Origin: Candidatus Falkowbacteria bacterium RIFCSPLOWO2_12_FULL_45_13
Lineage (GTDB): Bacteria; Patescibacteriota; Patescibacteriia; Patescibacteriales; GWC2-42-12
Direction of reading: 5' to 3'
Assembly: GCA_001778055.1 (NCBI GenBank)
Contig: MFFY01000004.1
Span: 1 to 45,346, forward strand
DNA length: 45,346 nucleotides
Below the pieces are notes generated by a model. That model made no database searches and was not told where the DNA came from. It saw only the letters and a list, made by a program, of their open reading frames with translations. Each line of letters starts with the position of its first letter. Within the stretch, counting starts at the first letter, position 1. The translations under genes were made by a program, and so were the position numbers. Of the stretch, positions 25,770 through 34,267 are shown piece after piece.

Positions 25770-26000
25770 ATGCAAGAACAAATCGGGCGAACGGCGGGAA
25801 AAGTTTGGGAAACCCTGGGACAAAAAGGTGAAATTAATATGGAGATGCTGCCCAAAGTGATCAAAGAAAAAAGTGAAGTAACTTTTCAGGCTCTGGGTTG
25901 GCTGGCTCACGAAGGCAAGATCATTTACCATAAGAAGGGAGACAAAAGCTTCGTAGCGCTTTCGCTGCCTGAACAAGAGGTTTTTAAGACTGCCCATTGA
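25770..26000 (+). CDS. DUF2582-like winged-helix protein
   Basis: The 76-residue protein has the composition and helix pattern of a small winged helix-turn-helix domain (GRTAGKVWETLGQKGEINMEMLPKVI, then FQALGWLAHEGKIIYHKKGD). It resembles the DUF2582 family, often a stand-alone domain whose partner is unknown. It is the first gene after a strong promoter and has a canonical ribosome binding site. Its stop overlaps the TTG start of the GH57 gene (TTGA). It could be a local regulator of the glucan genes; that is inference from position. Confidence 0.7.
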   Translation: MQEQIGRTAGKVWETLGQKGEINMEMLPKVIKEKSEVTFQALGWLAHEGKIIYHKKGDKSFVALSLPEQEVFKTAH

Positions 26001-28429
26001 GCCGATATGTATGTATCCATGGCCATTTTTATCAGCCTCCGAGAGAGAATCCCTGGCTGGAAGAGATTGAGCTTCAGGAGTCGGCTTATCCTTATCACGA
26101 CTGGAATCAACGCGTAACCGCTGAGTGCTATGCTCCCAATGTTGCTTCTCGCATCCTTAATCACGACAACAAAATCATTAATATTATTAACAACTATTCA
26201 AAAATCAGTTTTAATTTTGGGCCCACTCTTCTTTCCTGGCTGGACAAAAAAGAGCCGGATGTATATTCCGCCATCCTGGATGCTGACATTTTAAGTCAGC
26301 AAAATTTTACCGGCCACGGTTCAGCCCTAGCCCAGGTCTACAACCATATGATTATGCCATTAGCCAATAGCCGTGATAAGGAAACACAGATTGTTTGGGG
26401 GATCAAGGATTTTGAATATCGCTTTAAGCGGAAACCCGAAGGTATGTGGCTGGCGGAAACTGCCGTCGATCTAGAAACCCTGGAACTTATGGCAAAACAT
26501 GGCATCCGGTTCACGATTCTGGCGCCAAACCAGGCTAAACGGATCCGTAAGATAGGCAGTAAAAGCTGGAGGGATGTTAGCGGTGGACGAGTTAACCCCA
26601 AATCTCCCTATTTGGTCAATCTTTCGTCCGGCCAAAAAATAGTGATTTTTTTCTATGATGGGCCCGTCTCTCAGGACGTGGCTTTTGCCGGTTTGTTGAA
26701 TAACGGCGAGAACTTTGGCAACCGGCTGGCCGGTGCTTTTGTGGATCAAGAAAATGAACCACAGCTGGTGCACATTGCTACTGATGGCGAGTCTTACGGC
26801 CACCATCACCGGAACGGGGAAATGGCGCTTTCCTATTGTCTATATCATATCGAGAATAATGGTTTGGCTGAGTTAACCAATTATGGCGCTTATCTGGCAG
26901 AGAACGAACCAGTATATGAAGCCGAGATCTTTGAGAATTCGTCCTGGAGCTGCGCCCATGGCGTGGAGCGTTGGAAAGCTGATTGCGGCTGCAATTCCGG
27001 CTGTCATCAGGGTTGGCGCCAGCAATGGCGCGCCCCGCTCAGGCAGGCGATGGATTGGTTAAGGGACGAATTGGTCAAGATTTACGAGCTGGAGATGTCG
27101 ACACTGGTCAAGGATCCCTGGCGGGCAAGGAATGATTATATTGAAGTTATTCTAAATCGATCCGAAGAAAACAATGAACTGTTCCTGACCAGGCAAGCGG
27201 GCGCGAAACTTGCCTGGCAGAAACAGGTCAAGGCGCGGCAGTTGCTGGAGATGCAGCGTTATGCCATGCTCATGTTCACGAGTTGCGGTTGGTTTTTTGA
27301 CGACGTTTCAGGGATAGAGACCGTTCAGATCATACTTTATGCCTCACGGGCTATCCAGCTGGCGCAAGAGATAAGCGGAATTAATTTTGAGTCAGCTTTT
27401 GTGAAAAAACTGGAACAGGCCTCGGGCAATCTGCCTGCTCTTGCCAATGGCGCAGAGGCTTACAAAAGGTATGTCAAGCCCGAAATCCTTGACCTTTCGA
27501 GAGTTGGTGCGCATTACGCGATTTCTTCCCTGTTTGAGGATTATCCTGCCAATGTCAAGCTCTTTTGCTACTGGGTAGACAAACAATCTTTTGAGCGGTT
27601 GGAGAAAAACAACGCAAAACTGGCGGTGGGTAAGGCACACATCTATTCAACCCTGACGGCAGAAGAGCTTGATGTCTGCTTTGCTGTCGTGCATTTGGGT
27701 GGCGAAGAATTTTTTGGCGGGGTCAATTATTGCGGCAAAAACGGCAATTTTGATGACATGGTTAAAAGGATCAAAGAAGTCTTTTTAACCGATGGCCGAG
27801 AAAAAGTTAAATCTTTACTTGACGATTATTTTATCCACAATAATTATTCGCTCCGACATCTCTTTTGTGATGAACAGCGAAAGATCCTTAGTCTGGTAGC
27901 CAAGCCGGCTTTTGAAGAGATTAAAGAGTCGCTGCGCCTGATCTTTGAGAAACATTACCAGACTATCCGAGGCATGAACAAGCTGCGGATCCACCTGCCG
28001 ATGGCGCTTTATACTACGGCCAAATTTGTGATCAATAATGAGCTACGGCAATTGCTGGAGGCGGACGAATTTAATCATGCCCGTTTTCAAAAAGTTGTCG
28101 AAGAGTTCAAGGACTGGCCGATAAAACTGGACCGCAAAACCATTATCTATCATGCTTCGCTGGTGATCAATCGCCTGGTGGAAAAGTGTTTTGCTTTTCC
28201 CGAGAATATCAATTGGCTTAAGCAGGTTAATTTGACACTCCAGGTTTTTCTTGGCCCGCCGTTGGGGTTGAACCTTAATCTTTGGCGAGCCCAAAATCTT
28301 TATTTTAAGATTGGTCAAAAACTTTATGCCGTGATGTCAAATAAAGAAGCTAAGGGATCAGAAGACGCCAGTCGCTGGAGACAGGAATTTGATAGGTTGG
28401 GAGAATATCTTAAAGTCAGGGTTAGATAA
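25997..28429 (+). CDS. GH57 family glycoside hydrolase (DUF3536-containing)
   Basis: This large 810-residue enzyme is of the GH57 alpha-glucanase/transferase type. Motif 1 is HGHFYQPPRENPW right at the N-terminus. The nucleophile region is EGMWLAETAVD and the acid/base region is ATDGESYGHHH. The C-terminal half matches the DUF3536 extension. The TTG start at 25997 overlaps the preceding stop by 4 bp and gives the normal family N-terminus. Between branching enzyme, synthase and MalQ it probably acts on glycogen or maltodextrins. Whether it is an amylase, branching enzyme or transferase cannot be told from the motifs. Confidence 0.88.
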   Translation: MSRYVCIHGHFYQPPRENPWLEEIELQESAYPYHDWNQRVTAECYAPNVASRILNHDNKIINIINNYSKISFNFGPTLLSWLDKKEPDVYSAILDADILSQQNFTGHGSALAQVYNHMIMPLANSRDKETQIVWGIKDFEYRFKRKPEGMWLAETAVDLETLELMAKHGIRFTILAPNQAKRIRKIGSKSWRDVSGGRVNPKSPYLVNLSSGQKIVIFFYDGPVSQDVAFAGLLNNGENFGNRLAGAFVDQENEPQLVHIATDGESYGHHHRNGEMALSYCLYHIENNGLAELTNYGAYLAENEPVYEAEIFENSSWSCAHGVERWKADCGCNSGCHQGWRQQWRAPLRQAMDWLRDELVKIYELEMSTLVKDPWRARNDYIEVILNRSEENNELFLTRQAGAKLAWQKQVKARQLLEMQRYAMLMFTSCGWFFDDVSGIETVQIILYASRAIQLAQEISGINFESAFVKKLEQASGNLPALANGAEAYKRYVKPEILDLSRVGAHYAISSLFEDYPANVKLFCYWVDKQSFERLEKNNAKLAVGKAHIYSTLTAEELDVCFAVVHLGGEEFFGGVNYCGKNGNFDDMVKRIKEVFLTDGREKVKSLLDDYFIHNNYSLRHLFCDEQRKILSLVAKPAFEEIKESLRLIFEKHYQTIRGMNKLRIHLPMALYTTAKFVINNELRQLLEADEFNHARFQKVVEEFKDWPIKLDRKTIIYHASLVINRLVEKCFAFPENINWLKQVNLTLQVFLGPPLGLNLNLWRAQNLYFKIGQKLYAVMSNKEAKGSEDASRWRQEFDRLGEYLKVRVR

Positions 28430-29934
28430 TGATCAGAGATCGTGGCAGCGGGATTTTATTGCATATTACCTCTTTACCGTCGCCTTATGGTATTGGCGAC
28501 CTGGGCCCGGGGGCTTTTAGTTTTGCTGATTTTTTGGCTAAGGCTGGTCAATCCTTTTGGCAGGTTTTGCCGCTTTGCCCCACGGATTCGGCCAGTGGCA
28601 ACTCTCCTTACAGCAGCAATTCGGCTTTTGCCGGAAATATCTTGTTAATCAGTCCTGAGCTGCTGGTGGTGGACGGATTTTTATCCCAAAAGGAATTGAA
28701 GACCGCGTCTGATCTTCCGGCCGATTGCTCCGATTATCAAGAGGCCATCCCATACAAAATCAAGTTACTGGACCTGGCTTATGATAATTTCCGTCGCGGC
28801 AAAAAACTGCGCCAGGAGTTCTCGGGTTTTTGTTTGGCCAATTCCTCCTGGCTGGATAATTTTGCCGTTTTTGTGGTATTAAAGACGAAGCGCTTTGGTT
28901 GGACTGCCTGGGGCAGTTGGGATAGCGCTTTGCGTGATCGTCAGCCGAAGCAGCTTGAGGCGGCCAAGCGGGAGTATGTCCAGGCCATTGAACGCGAAAA
29001 GTTCTTTCAATACATTTTTTATAAGCAATGGTCTGAATTGCGAAAATATTGTAATAGCAAAGGCGTTAAGTTGATTGGGGATATCCCGATCTATGTTTCT
29101 TATGACAGCGCGGATGTTTGGGAACACAGACAAATTTTTAAACTGGACGAGAACGGACAGTTAGCCGCCTTGGCCGGTGTGCCGCCGGATTATTTTAGCC
29201 GGACCGGACAATTGTGGGGTAATCCAGTTTATCGCTGGGAGGTACTTAAACAGCAGTCATATAAATGGTGGTTGCAGCGGCTGGAGCATAACCTGGGTCT
29301 TTATGATGTGGTTAGGATTGATCACTTTCGCGGTTTTGTCAGCTATTGGGAAGTACCGGCGGGAGAAGTAACCGCGGTTAACGGCCGCTGGGTCAAAGCC
29401 CCGGCAGAAGATTTCTTTGCTGCGGCAATCCGGAAGCTGCCGGACCTGGATTTAATCGCTGAAGATCTGGGCACTATTACCGATGAGGTCAAGGAAATCA
29501 TGACGCAGTTTGGCTTTCCCGGCATGAAGATATTACTGTTCGCTTTTGGCGAGGACTTGAAAAAACACCCTTATTTGCCGCACAATTATTCTGAAAACTG
29601 CGTGGTTTATACCGGCACCCATGACAATAGTACAGTTAGAGGCTGGTACGAAAACATAGCTTTGCCTCACGAGAAAAAAAATCTGGCTGAGTACCTGGGC
29701 CATTGTCCATCACCTGGCCAGGTTAATTGGGATTTGATTAAACTGGCGCTAAACTCCGAAGCTAAGCTTTCGATTTTTCCGCTACAGGATATTCTCGGCT
29801 TAGGCAATGAAGCCAGGATGAATGTCCCCTCCCAAAGCCACGGCAACTGGCAGTGGCGGGTTTTGGCCAGCCAACTCGATCGCTCAATTGCCGAGCGCTT
29901 GCGGCAATTAACCATATTGTCCAAGCGAGATTGA
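28429..29934 (+). CDS. malQ: 4-alpha-glucanotransferase (amylomaltase)
   Basis: This GH77 enzyme moves maltodextrin segments between chains. The 501-residue protein has the family N-terminus GILLHITSLPSPYGIGDLG, then DWPIYVS-equivalent GDIPIYVSYDSADVW. The nucleophile region is VVRIDHFRGF, the acid region is LIAEDLGTIT, and the late motif is YTGTHDNSTVRGW. All catalytic positions are present and the length is standard. The start overlaps the GH57 stop (TAATG). The tlyA start directly follows its stop codon. Confidence 0.96.
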   Translation: MIRDRGSGILLHITSLPSPYGIGDLGPGAFSFADFLAKAGQSFWQVLPLCPTDSASGNSPYSSNSAFAGNILLISPELLVVDGFLSQKELKTASDLPADCSDYQEAIPYKIKLLDLAYDNFRRGKKLRQEFSGFCLANSSWLDNFAVFVVLKTKRFGWTAWGSWDSALRDRQPKQLEAAKREYVQAIEREKFFQYIFYKQWSELRKYCNSKGVKLIGDIPIYVSYDSADVWEHRQIFKLDENGQLAALAGVPPDYFSRTGQLWGNPVYRWEVLKQQSYKWWLQRLEHNLGLYDVVRIDHFRGFVSYWEVPAGEVTAVNGRWVKAPAEDFFAAAIRKLPDLDLIAEDLGTITDEVKEIMTQFGFPGMKILLFAFGEDLKKHPYLPHNYSENCVVYTGTHDNSTVRGWYENIALPHEKKNLAEYLGHCPSPGQVNWDLIKLALNSEAKLSIFPLQDILGLGNEARMNVPSQSHGNWQWRVLASQLDRSIAERLRQLTILSKRD

Positions 29935-30747
29935 ATGAAGAAAAGATTGGATCAACTTTTAGTAGAGAAAGAACTTTTCGCATCGCGCTCAAAAGCCCAG
30001 GCCGCGATTATGGCTGGTCAGGTCTATGTTAATGGCCAGAAAAGTGATAAGGCCGGAAAACTTTTCTCTGCTGACGCGCGAATTGAGATCAAAGGAAACC
30101 TTTGTCCTTACGTTAGTCGTGGGGGGGTGAAGCTTGAGAGGGCGCTTGATGAGTTTAGGGTTGAAGTAAAAGACAAAATCTGCCTGGACATAGGTGCTTC
30201 GACCGGCGGATTTACCGATTGTCTGCTTCAGCGCGGCGCCGCTAAAGTTTATGCTATTGATGTTGGTTATGGACAGCTTGCCTGGAAGCTTCGTCAGGAG
30301 GAGCGGGTTGTGGTTGTTGAGAAAACTAATGTTCGACACCTAGTTCCAGAAAATTTTTATTCTCGTTACTCGTTACCTGCCTGCCGCCTGCCTGCCGGTA
30401 GGCAGGGGAAGGCGCGACCAATTACTCATTACCCAGCGCTTGCTGTTGTTGACGTTTCCTTTATTTCTCTGGCAAAGGTTTTGCCGGCGGTTTACAGCTT
30501 ATTGGCTGACAAAGCAGAAATCATTGCTCTAATTAAACCTCAGTTTGAGGCGAAGCGAGAACAAGTTGGCAAGGGTGGGATAGTTCGGAGCGAGGAGATT
30601 CGAAGTGAAGTAGTTGAGAAAGTAAAAACTGAGGCCAAGGCTGTAGGTTTCAAGGTTAAAGGTCTTATCCAATCGCCAATCACCGGCGCTGATGGAAACG
30701 TTGAATTTTTGCTTCTTTTGACAAAAGGGGATATAATTTCCCTGTAA
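29935..30747 (+). CDS. tlyA: TlyA-type rRNA 2'-O-methyltransferase / hemolysin family
   Basis: The protein has an N-terminal S4 RNA-binding domain (RLDQLLVEKELFASRSKAQAAIMAGQVYVNG) and an FtsJ-like methyltransferase domain with the SAM motif CLDIGASTGGFTDCLLQRGA. It also has VVDVSFISL and the catalytic-region LIKPQFE. TlyA proteins methylate 16S/23S rRNA ribose. The 270-residue length is typical except for an insertion of about 24 residues before VVDVSF. That insertion contains the palindrome-derived peptide LPACRLPAGRQG. The gene has no gap to malQ and overlaps the next gene by one base. Confidence 0.92.
   Translation: MKKRLDQLLVEKELFASRSKAQAAIMAGQVYVNGQKSDKAGKLFSADARIEIKGNLCPYVSRGGVKLERALDEFRVEVKDKICLDIGASTGGFTDCLLQRGAAKVYAIDVGYGQLAWKLRQEERVVVVEKTNVRHLVPENFYSRYSLPACRLPAGRQGKARPITHYPALAVVDVSFISLAKVLPAVYSLLADKAEIIALIKPQFEAKREQVGKGGIVRSEEIRSEVVEKVKTEAKAVGFKVKGLIQSPITGADGNVEFLLLLTKGDIISL
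30391..30406 (+). repeat. Palindromic element inside tlyA
   Basis: CCTGCC (30391-30396) and GGCAGG (30401-30406) form a hairpin with a GGTA loop, preceded by extra CCTGCC units (30376-30390). It is translated in frame (ACRLPAGRQG). The insertion is bordered by imperfect direct repeats of TTACTCGTTAC and TTACTCATTAC. Confidence 0.6.
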
Positions 30748-31277
30748 TGCAACAGATCCTAATCTCTTTATTGGTCGGTATTCTTCTGGGCTTGTTTATT
30801 TTCTTTTTTATCAGTCAAGCGCGTCAGCGACAACAGCTGGCCAAAGCAGAGCCCACTCGTTTTTCAGAAAAGGAAGCGGAGGGCTTGCTTGGTCAAGCGG
30901 GTTATCGGATTTTAGATAAGCAATTTAAAGAAACAATTATTACCAATATAGACGGTAAAGACCATGTTGGTTATCTGCTGGCGGATTATACGGTTCAAAG
31001 GGATAAAGATAAATTCGTGGTAGTAATCAAAACGGGGGAAGGGGAGGGGGATCCCAATGAGCCGGTTTTTCGGAGAAAACTTATGGAATACCGGCTGGCT
31101 TTTAAAGACTACGGGATTTTGGTTTTGGATGTTGGCCGCGGCGAGCTGCACGAAGTTCATTTTCGCTTTCCTCATGAACGAAATATCGACTTTTTCTTTA
31201 GATTCTTAACCGCCCTGTTTATTGTTTTTGGCGTCATTGGTATAATCTGGCTGCTGATCAGCTTAAAGCTTTTCTAA
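30747..31277 (+). CDS. Membrane protein with a possible nuclease-like core, unknown function
   Basis: The 176-residue protein has a hydrophobic helix at each end (about 4-24 and 150-174). Between them is a soluble core with FSEKEAEGLLGQAGYRI, DKFVVVIKTGE and RKLMEYRLAFKDYGILVLDV. The pattern of an early Glu, a strand ending in a basic residue (VVIKTGE) and a helix with Arg/Lys is reminiscent of PD-(D/E)XK or Holliday-resolvase-like folds. No complete catalytic signature is certain. It lies between tlyA (one-base overlap) and nadK (10 bp away). Function unknown. Confidence 0.6.
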   Translation: MQQILISLLVGILLGLFIFFFISQARQRQQLAKAEPTRFSEKEAEGLLGQAGYRILDKQFKETIITNIDGKDHVGYLLADYTVQRDKDKFVVVIKTGEGEGDPNEPVFRRKLMEYRLAFKDYGILVLDVGRGELHEVHFRFPHERNIDFFFRFLTALFIVFGVIGIIWLLISLKLF

Positions 31278-31287
31278 GGAGGAGCCC

Positions 31288-32049
31288 ATGACAACCATAG
31301 GAGTCATTTATAAAAAAGAAGATAAATTAATAGCCGGCACGGCCAGGCAGGTGATTAAAGAACTTGAAGGAAAAGGTTATACGCTCGACCTTAACAAGGC
31401 AAAATTTGTTATTACTTTGGGTGGGGACGGCACGATCTTGCGGGCCGCCAGGCTTTTGGCTGAAAATAAAATACCAATATTAAGCATACACATGGGCGGG
31501 CTTGGTTTTATGGCGGAGATCGAACTGCATAAGCTGGATGAAGCTTTGGCGCTAGTTAAAAAAGGAAAATTTACCATTGATGAAAGGATGATGATGGAGG
31601 CCCAGGTTGGAGGCAGAAAAATGACCGCCCTCAATGACATTGTTATTTGCAAAAGCGGTATTGCCCGGGTTATTAAGCTTGAGCTGAAAGGGGTTGCCGA
31701 ATACACGGCTGACGGCATGATTTTTTCTACGGCAACCGGCTCAACCGCTTATAATTTATCAGCCGGCGGCCCCATTCTTACTCCGGAATCAAAAAGCATC
31801 GTTGTTTCAGCCATTTGTCCGCACAGCATAAGCAACCGTTCTATTGTGATGGATGGGCCGATTGATGTTGTCTTAAACAGAGGGAAAGAAACACTCTTAA
31901 CGGCTGACGGGCAGCACATGGTTCCGCTGCGTGAAGGGCAAAAAATCCGCATCCAGACATCAGAATTAAAGGCCAGATTTATACGATTGCGAGGTGCCAG
32001 GTTTTTTGAACGGATAAAAGAGGCTTTTGGTTTTGGGCCGAATGTTTAG
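31288..32049 (+). CDS. nadK: NAD kinase
   Basis: NAD kinase phosphorylates NAD to NADP. The 253-residue protein has the GGDGT motif in ITLGGDGTILRAA, then HMGGLGFMAEI. The conserved NE region appears as LNDIVICKSG (Asp where Glu is common), followed by YTADGMIFSTATGSTAYNLSAGGPI. The length is slightly short but complete. A GGAGG site precedes the ATG. It is the last gene of the malQ-tlyA run. Its stop overlaps the stop of the small convergent gene by 4 bp. Confidence 0.95.
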   Translation: MTTIGVIYKKEDKLIAGTARQVIKELEGKGYTLDLNKAKFVITLGGDGTILRAARLLAENKIPILSIHMGGLGFMAEIELHKLDEALALVKKGKFTIDERMMMEAQVGGRKMTALNDIVICKSGIARVIKLELKGVAEYTADGMIFSTATGSTAYNLSAGGPILTPESKSIVVSAICPHSISNRSIVMDGPIDVVLNRGKETLLTADGQHMVPLREGQKIRIQTSELKARFIRLRGARFFERIKEAFGFGPNV

Positions 32050-32255
32050 TTTCCGTACACGCCGCTGTTCATGTCAGCGATCTTAGTTAGATCATCCACC
32101 AGCAGGAAGTAAACCGGGTTAGACAGGTTTGGTGTGGCGGTGATGGGGAAGCGGGTAAAGAGCGTTATCTTGTGCATTTCGGTGTGAGACAACTTCTCCA
32201 GGTAATTTATAAAAGCCTGTTTTTCAATTGTTTCTATTATTTTTGCATTATCCAT
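32046..32255 (-). CDS. Small hypothetical protein, leaderless start
   Basis: This small protein of 69 residues starts MDNAKIIETIEKQAFINYLEKL. I chose ATG 32255 rather than the ATG three codons upstream because that one lies inside the -10 box. The N-terminal third is helical, followed by a beta-prone region (HKITLFTRFPITATP, PVYFLLVDDLTKIAD). No family is recognised. It has its own TATAAT 7 nt before the start codon. It converges on nadK with a 4 bp overlap of stops. Confidence 0.55.
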   Translation of the reverse strand: MDNAKIIETIEKQAFINYLEKLSHTEMHKITLFTRFPITATPNLSNPVYFLLVDDLTKIADMNSGVYGN

Positions 32256-32262
32256 TGTTCTC

Positions 32263-32268
32263 ATTATA
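32263..32268 (-). promoter_or_regulatory. -10 box of the small hypothetical gene
   Basis: A perfect TATAAT on the minus strand ends 7 nt before ATG 32255. No clear -35 is visible. The spacing again predicts a leaderless transcript. Confidence 0.5.
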
Positions 32269-32274
32269 CTCGCC

Positions 32275-32469
32275 TTAAATAATCGCCTTTTTGCCGGCTT
32301 CGCGCTTTAAAAATATATCTGAAAAGACTTTAACGAATTGACTGGGGGAAGCGACCCTTTCCCTCTCAATATGCATGGCATCTTGAACATAATTAGCCCG
32401 TTTAGCCTTCCCTTGTTGGCTAATTGAGACTACATCGTAATTGCTTTTATCTACATATCCTTGTTCCAT
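32275..32469 (-). CDS. Small hypothetical protein next to the IS
   Basis: The 64-residue protein MEQGYVDKSNYDVVSISQQG... is followed by a basic/helical C-terminus (FVKVFSDIFLKREAGKK). A GAGGGG ribosome binding site precedes the ATG. It ends 6 bp before the -10 of the next small gene. Its upstream region is cut by the insertion sequence, whose duplicated target lies 55 bp from its start, so its native promoter may have been displaced. Family not recognised. Confidence 0.5.
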   Translation of the reverse strand: MEQGYVDKSNYDVVSISQQGKAKRANYVQDAMHIERERVASPSQFVKVFSDIFLKREAGKKAII

Positions 32470-32529
32470 TGTCTTTACCCCTCATATATATATCGACACA
32501 TTCCAAAGAAAATTTCACACATTTTATAA

Positions 32530-32546
32530 CTGAGAAATTGAAAGTT
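32530..32546 (+). repeat. Left terminal inverted repeat of the IS
   Basis: CTGAGAAATTGAAAGTT is an exact inverted match to 34758-34774. The match extends to 23 bp (32524-32546) if the flanking TTATAA is counted. The 212 bp between this end and the transposase stop is non-coding. Confidence 0.85.
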
Positions 32547-32758
32547 GGCCAAATTTCACGTTTTATGTCGACAAAATGGCCTAGAAACGATGATTTTGTG
32601 ACTTGTTATTTTTTGTGTTTTTGGTGATTTTTGGGTGTTTTGAGGTTGGAAGCGATTTTTACGATGGTGTGCCAACTAAAAAGATCCAGGCGAAAAATAT
32701 TGCCCTTTACATTATAGTAATGCGAATGCTGGTCAGCTGATCTTTGTTTTGAGTTTGG

Positions 32759-34267
32759 CTAACAAGTAAGTTTTTGTTGGACAACCTCGAACTGTTCTTT
32801 AGGTAAGAGCCTTTCGAGATTTTTAAGATAGCTGGCTTTTAATCTTTCTTCGGTAATTCTCCTGGTCCTGGTTTCAATTAGAATTTTGTATTGCCGACTG
32901 CTAAAGGTAGCGAAATAACCATTGGCATAAACAATAATGCCCTGGCCGCCGATGAAACTGCGCTCACCCCAAGCTTTTATCTCTTCCTTATTCTTCTGCC
33001 ATTCTTGGCCGTGTTTCATTTCCATGATTTTCATCGCGTTGTAAAGCTTTAATATCAAGCAAATCCTGGCGGTTACGGCATTAAGAGTTCGTCCAGCAGG
33101 AATTCGGATTAACCAGCGCTGCGATAAATCCCTAATCCCTTGATTTTCCACGCTCCAGCGGCTGGCGTAGAGTTTGACGATTTTAAGCGGGTCGCCCGTA
33201 ATTCTTTTGTTAGTAACATAGAAAATCTCTTTTTGCTTCTTCCCTTTGCCTTCCTTAATGGTTTTTAGCAATACAACTACATTAACCATCCCTTGGTAGG
33301 GCTGGGCTTTGCTGACATAGCCATGATAAAGATCATTAACATAACCAACTTTGACGTCTTCATGTTCTTTTTTGCTGGGATTATATAATCTTCTCTCCTG
33401 GAACTTGATTTGCTTGCTGTCAATCATATGCCGCAAGTCTTCTTTAACAAACATAAAACTTTTCTTGGCAATCAAAACGTAATCTATCCCGTATTTTTTA
33501 ACAATTGTCTCTTGCATAAAATCATAACCCCAATAACCGCGATCCAAAACAATCACATCCATGATGTTTTTAATTTTGTCCACATGTTTTCCCAGATCCT
33601 CAAAAATTTCAGCCAGTAACTTCCGCTCATCAGAATTGATTGGGCCAATGGCCACTCCCATGATCCGCTCCCGTTCCTTTTCCACATTCATTAAAATAAC
33701 GACTTTGTAACCGTATTTCCATTTGCCGGCTTTATCGTCATACACTTTCCCCACGCCCTCATAGGTTTTGCCACAAACTTCCAGCTCAAAACCATCGGCC
33801 ACATAGACCTTTCCGCGATTCCAGCGTTTGCGCCGGAGTAAATTGACATACTCATAAAACTCTTTGATGCTTTCTTCTTGTGGAATAGCCTTAAAGTAAT
33901 TACGGACAGTGTCGCGATGGAGTACTCCCTTGCCCCTGCCCCTGGCCGTTGCCACTTCTTCAAGGGTAAAGCCCAGTTCCACCATTAACTTGGTGTCTTT
34001 AATCACCTTTTCCGCTTTTGCTAAATGCCCTACATGCAGCAATTCCAGAAGAATGGCAATCCCCGCGATCTTTTTCCAGTCTTTGCCGTTTTCTTTGCCG
34101 CGGTCGGGTTTGACCAGGAGCGGACCCCATAGCCCGCTCTGTTTAAGAAAATCAACTGCAAATTCATTAGCACCATATTTGGTGAGGTCTTCCTCCTGTT
34201 CTTCTCCTGCTAAAATTGCCGCTTCCACTTTCTCTGGATTGTGTGTCCAAACTTTAATTGCTGACAT
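32759..34267 (-). CDS. DDE transposase (IS1634/IS4-like)
   Basis: The 502-residue transposase has an RNase-H-like catalytic core. Candidate catalytic acids are Asp158 (VYVADGFELEV), Asp242 (VIVLDRGYWGYDF) and Glu374 (YASRWSVENQGIRDL), a layout typical of the IS4 superfamily, in which a beta-rich insertion precedes the last Glu. The N-terminal 130 residues are helical and probably DNA-binding. The ATG directly follows the stop of the DUF6788 gene, so expression is coupled. The reading frame is intact. Confidence 0.9.
   Translation of the reverse strand: MSAIKVWTHNPEKVEAAILAGEEQEEDLTKYGANEFAVDFLKQSGLWGPLLVKPDRGKENGKDWKKIAGIAILLELLHVGHLAKAEKVIKDTKLMVELGFTLEEVATARGRGKGVLHRDTVRNYFKAIPQEESIKEFYEYVNLLRRKRWNRGKVYVADGFELEVCGKTYEGVGKVYDDKAGKWKYGYKVVILMNVEKERERIMGVAIGPINSDERKLLAEIFEDLGKHVDKIKNIMDVIVLDRGYWGYDFMQETIVKKYGIDYVLIAKKSFMFVKEDLRHMIDSKQIKFQERRLYNPSKKEHEDVKVGYVNDLYHGYVSKAQPYQGMVNVVVLLKTIKEGKGKKQKEIFYVTNKRITGDPLKIVKLYASRWSVENQGIRDLSQRWLIRIPAGRTLNAVTARICLILKLYNAMKIMEMKHGQEWQKNKEEIKAWGERSFIGGQGIIVYANGYFATFSSRQYKILIETRTRRITEERLKASYLKNLERLLPKEQFEVVQQKLTC

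Noticed and set aside
29367..29378. TAACCGCGGTTA palindrome in malQ
   Set aside because: A 12 bp palindrome in ordinary coding sequence with no protein insertion and no related copy seen.
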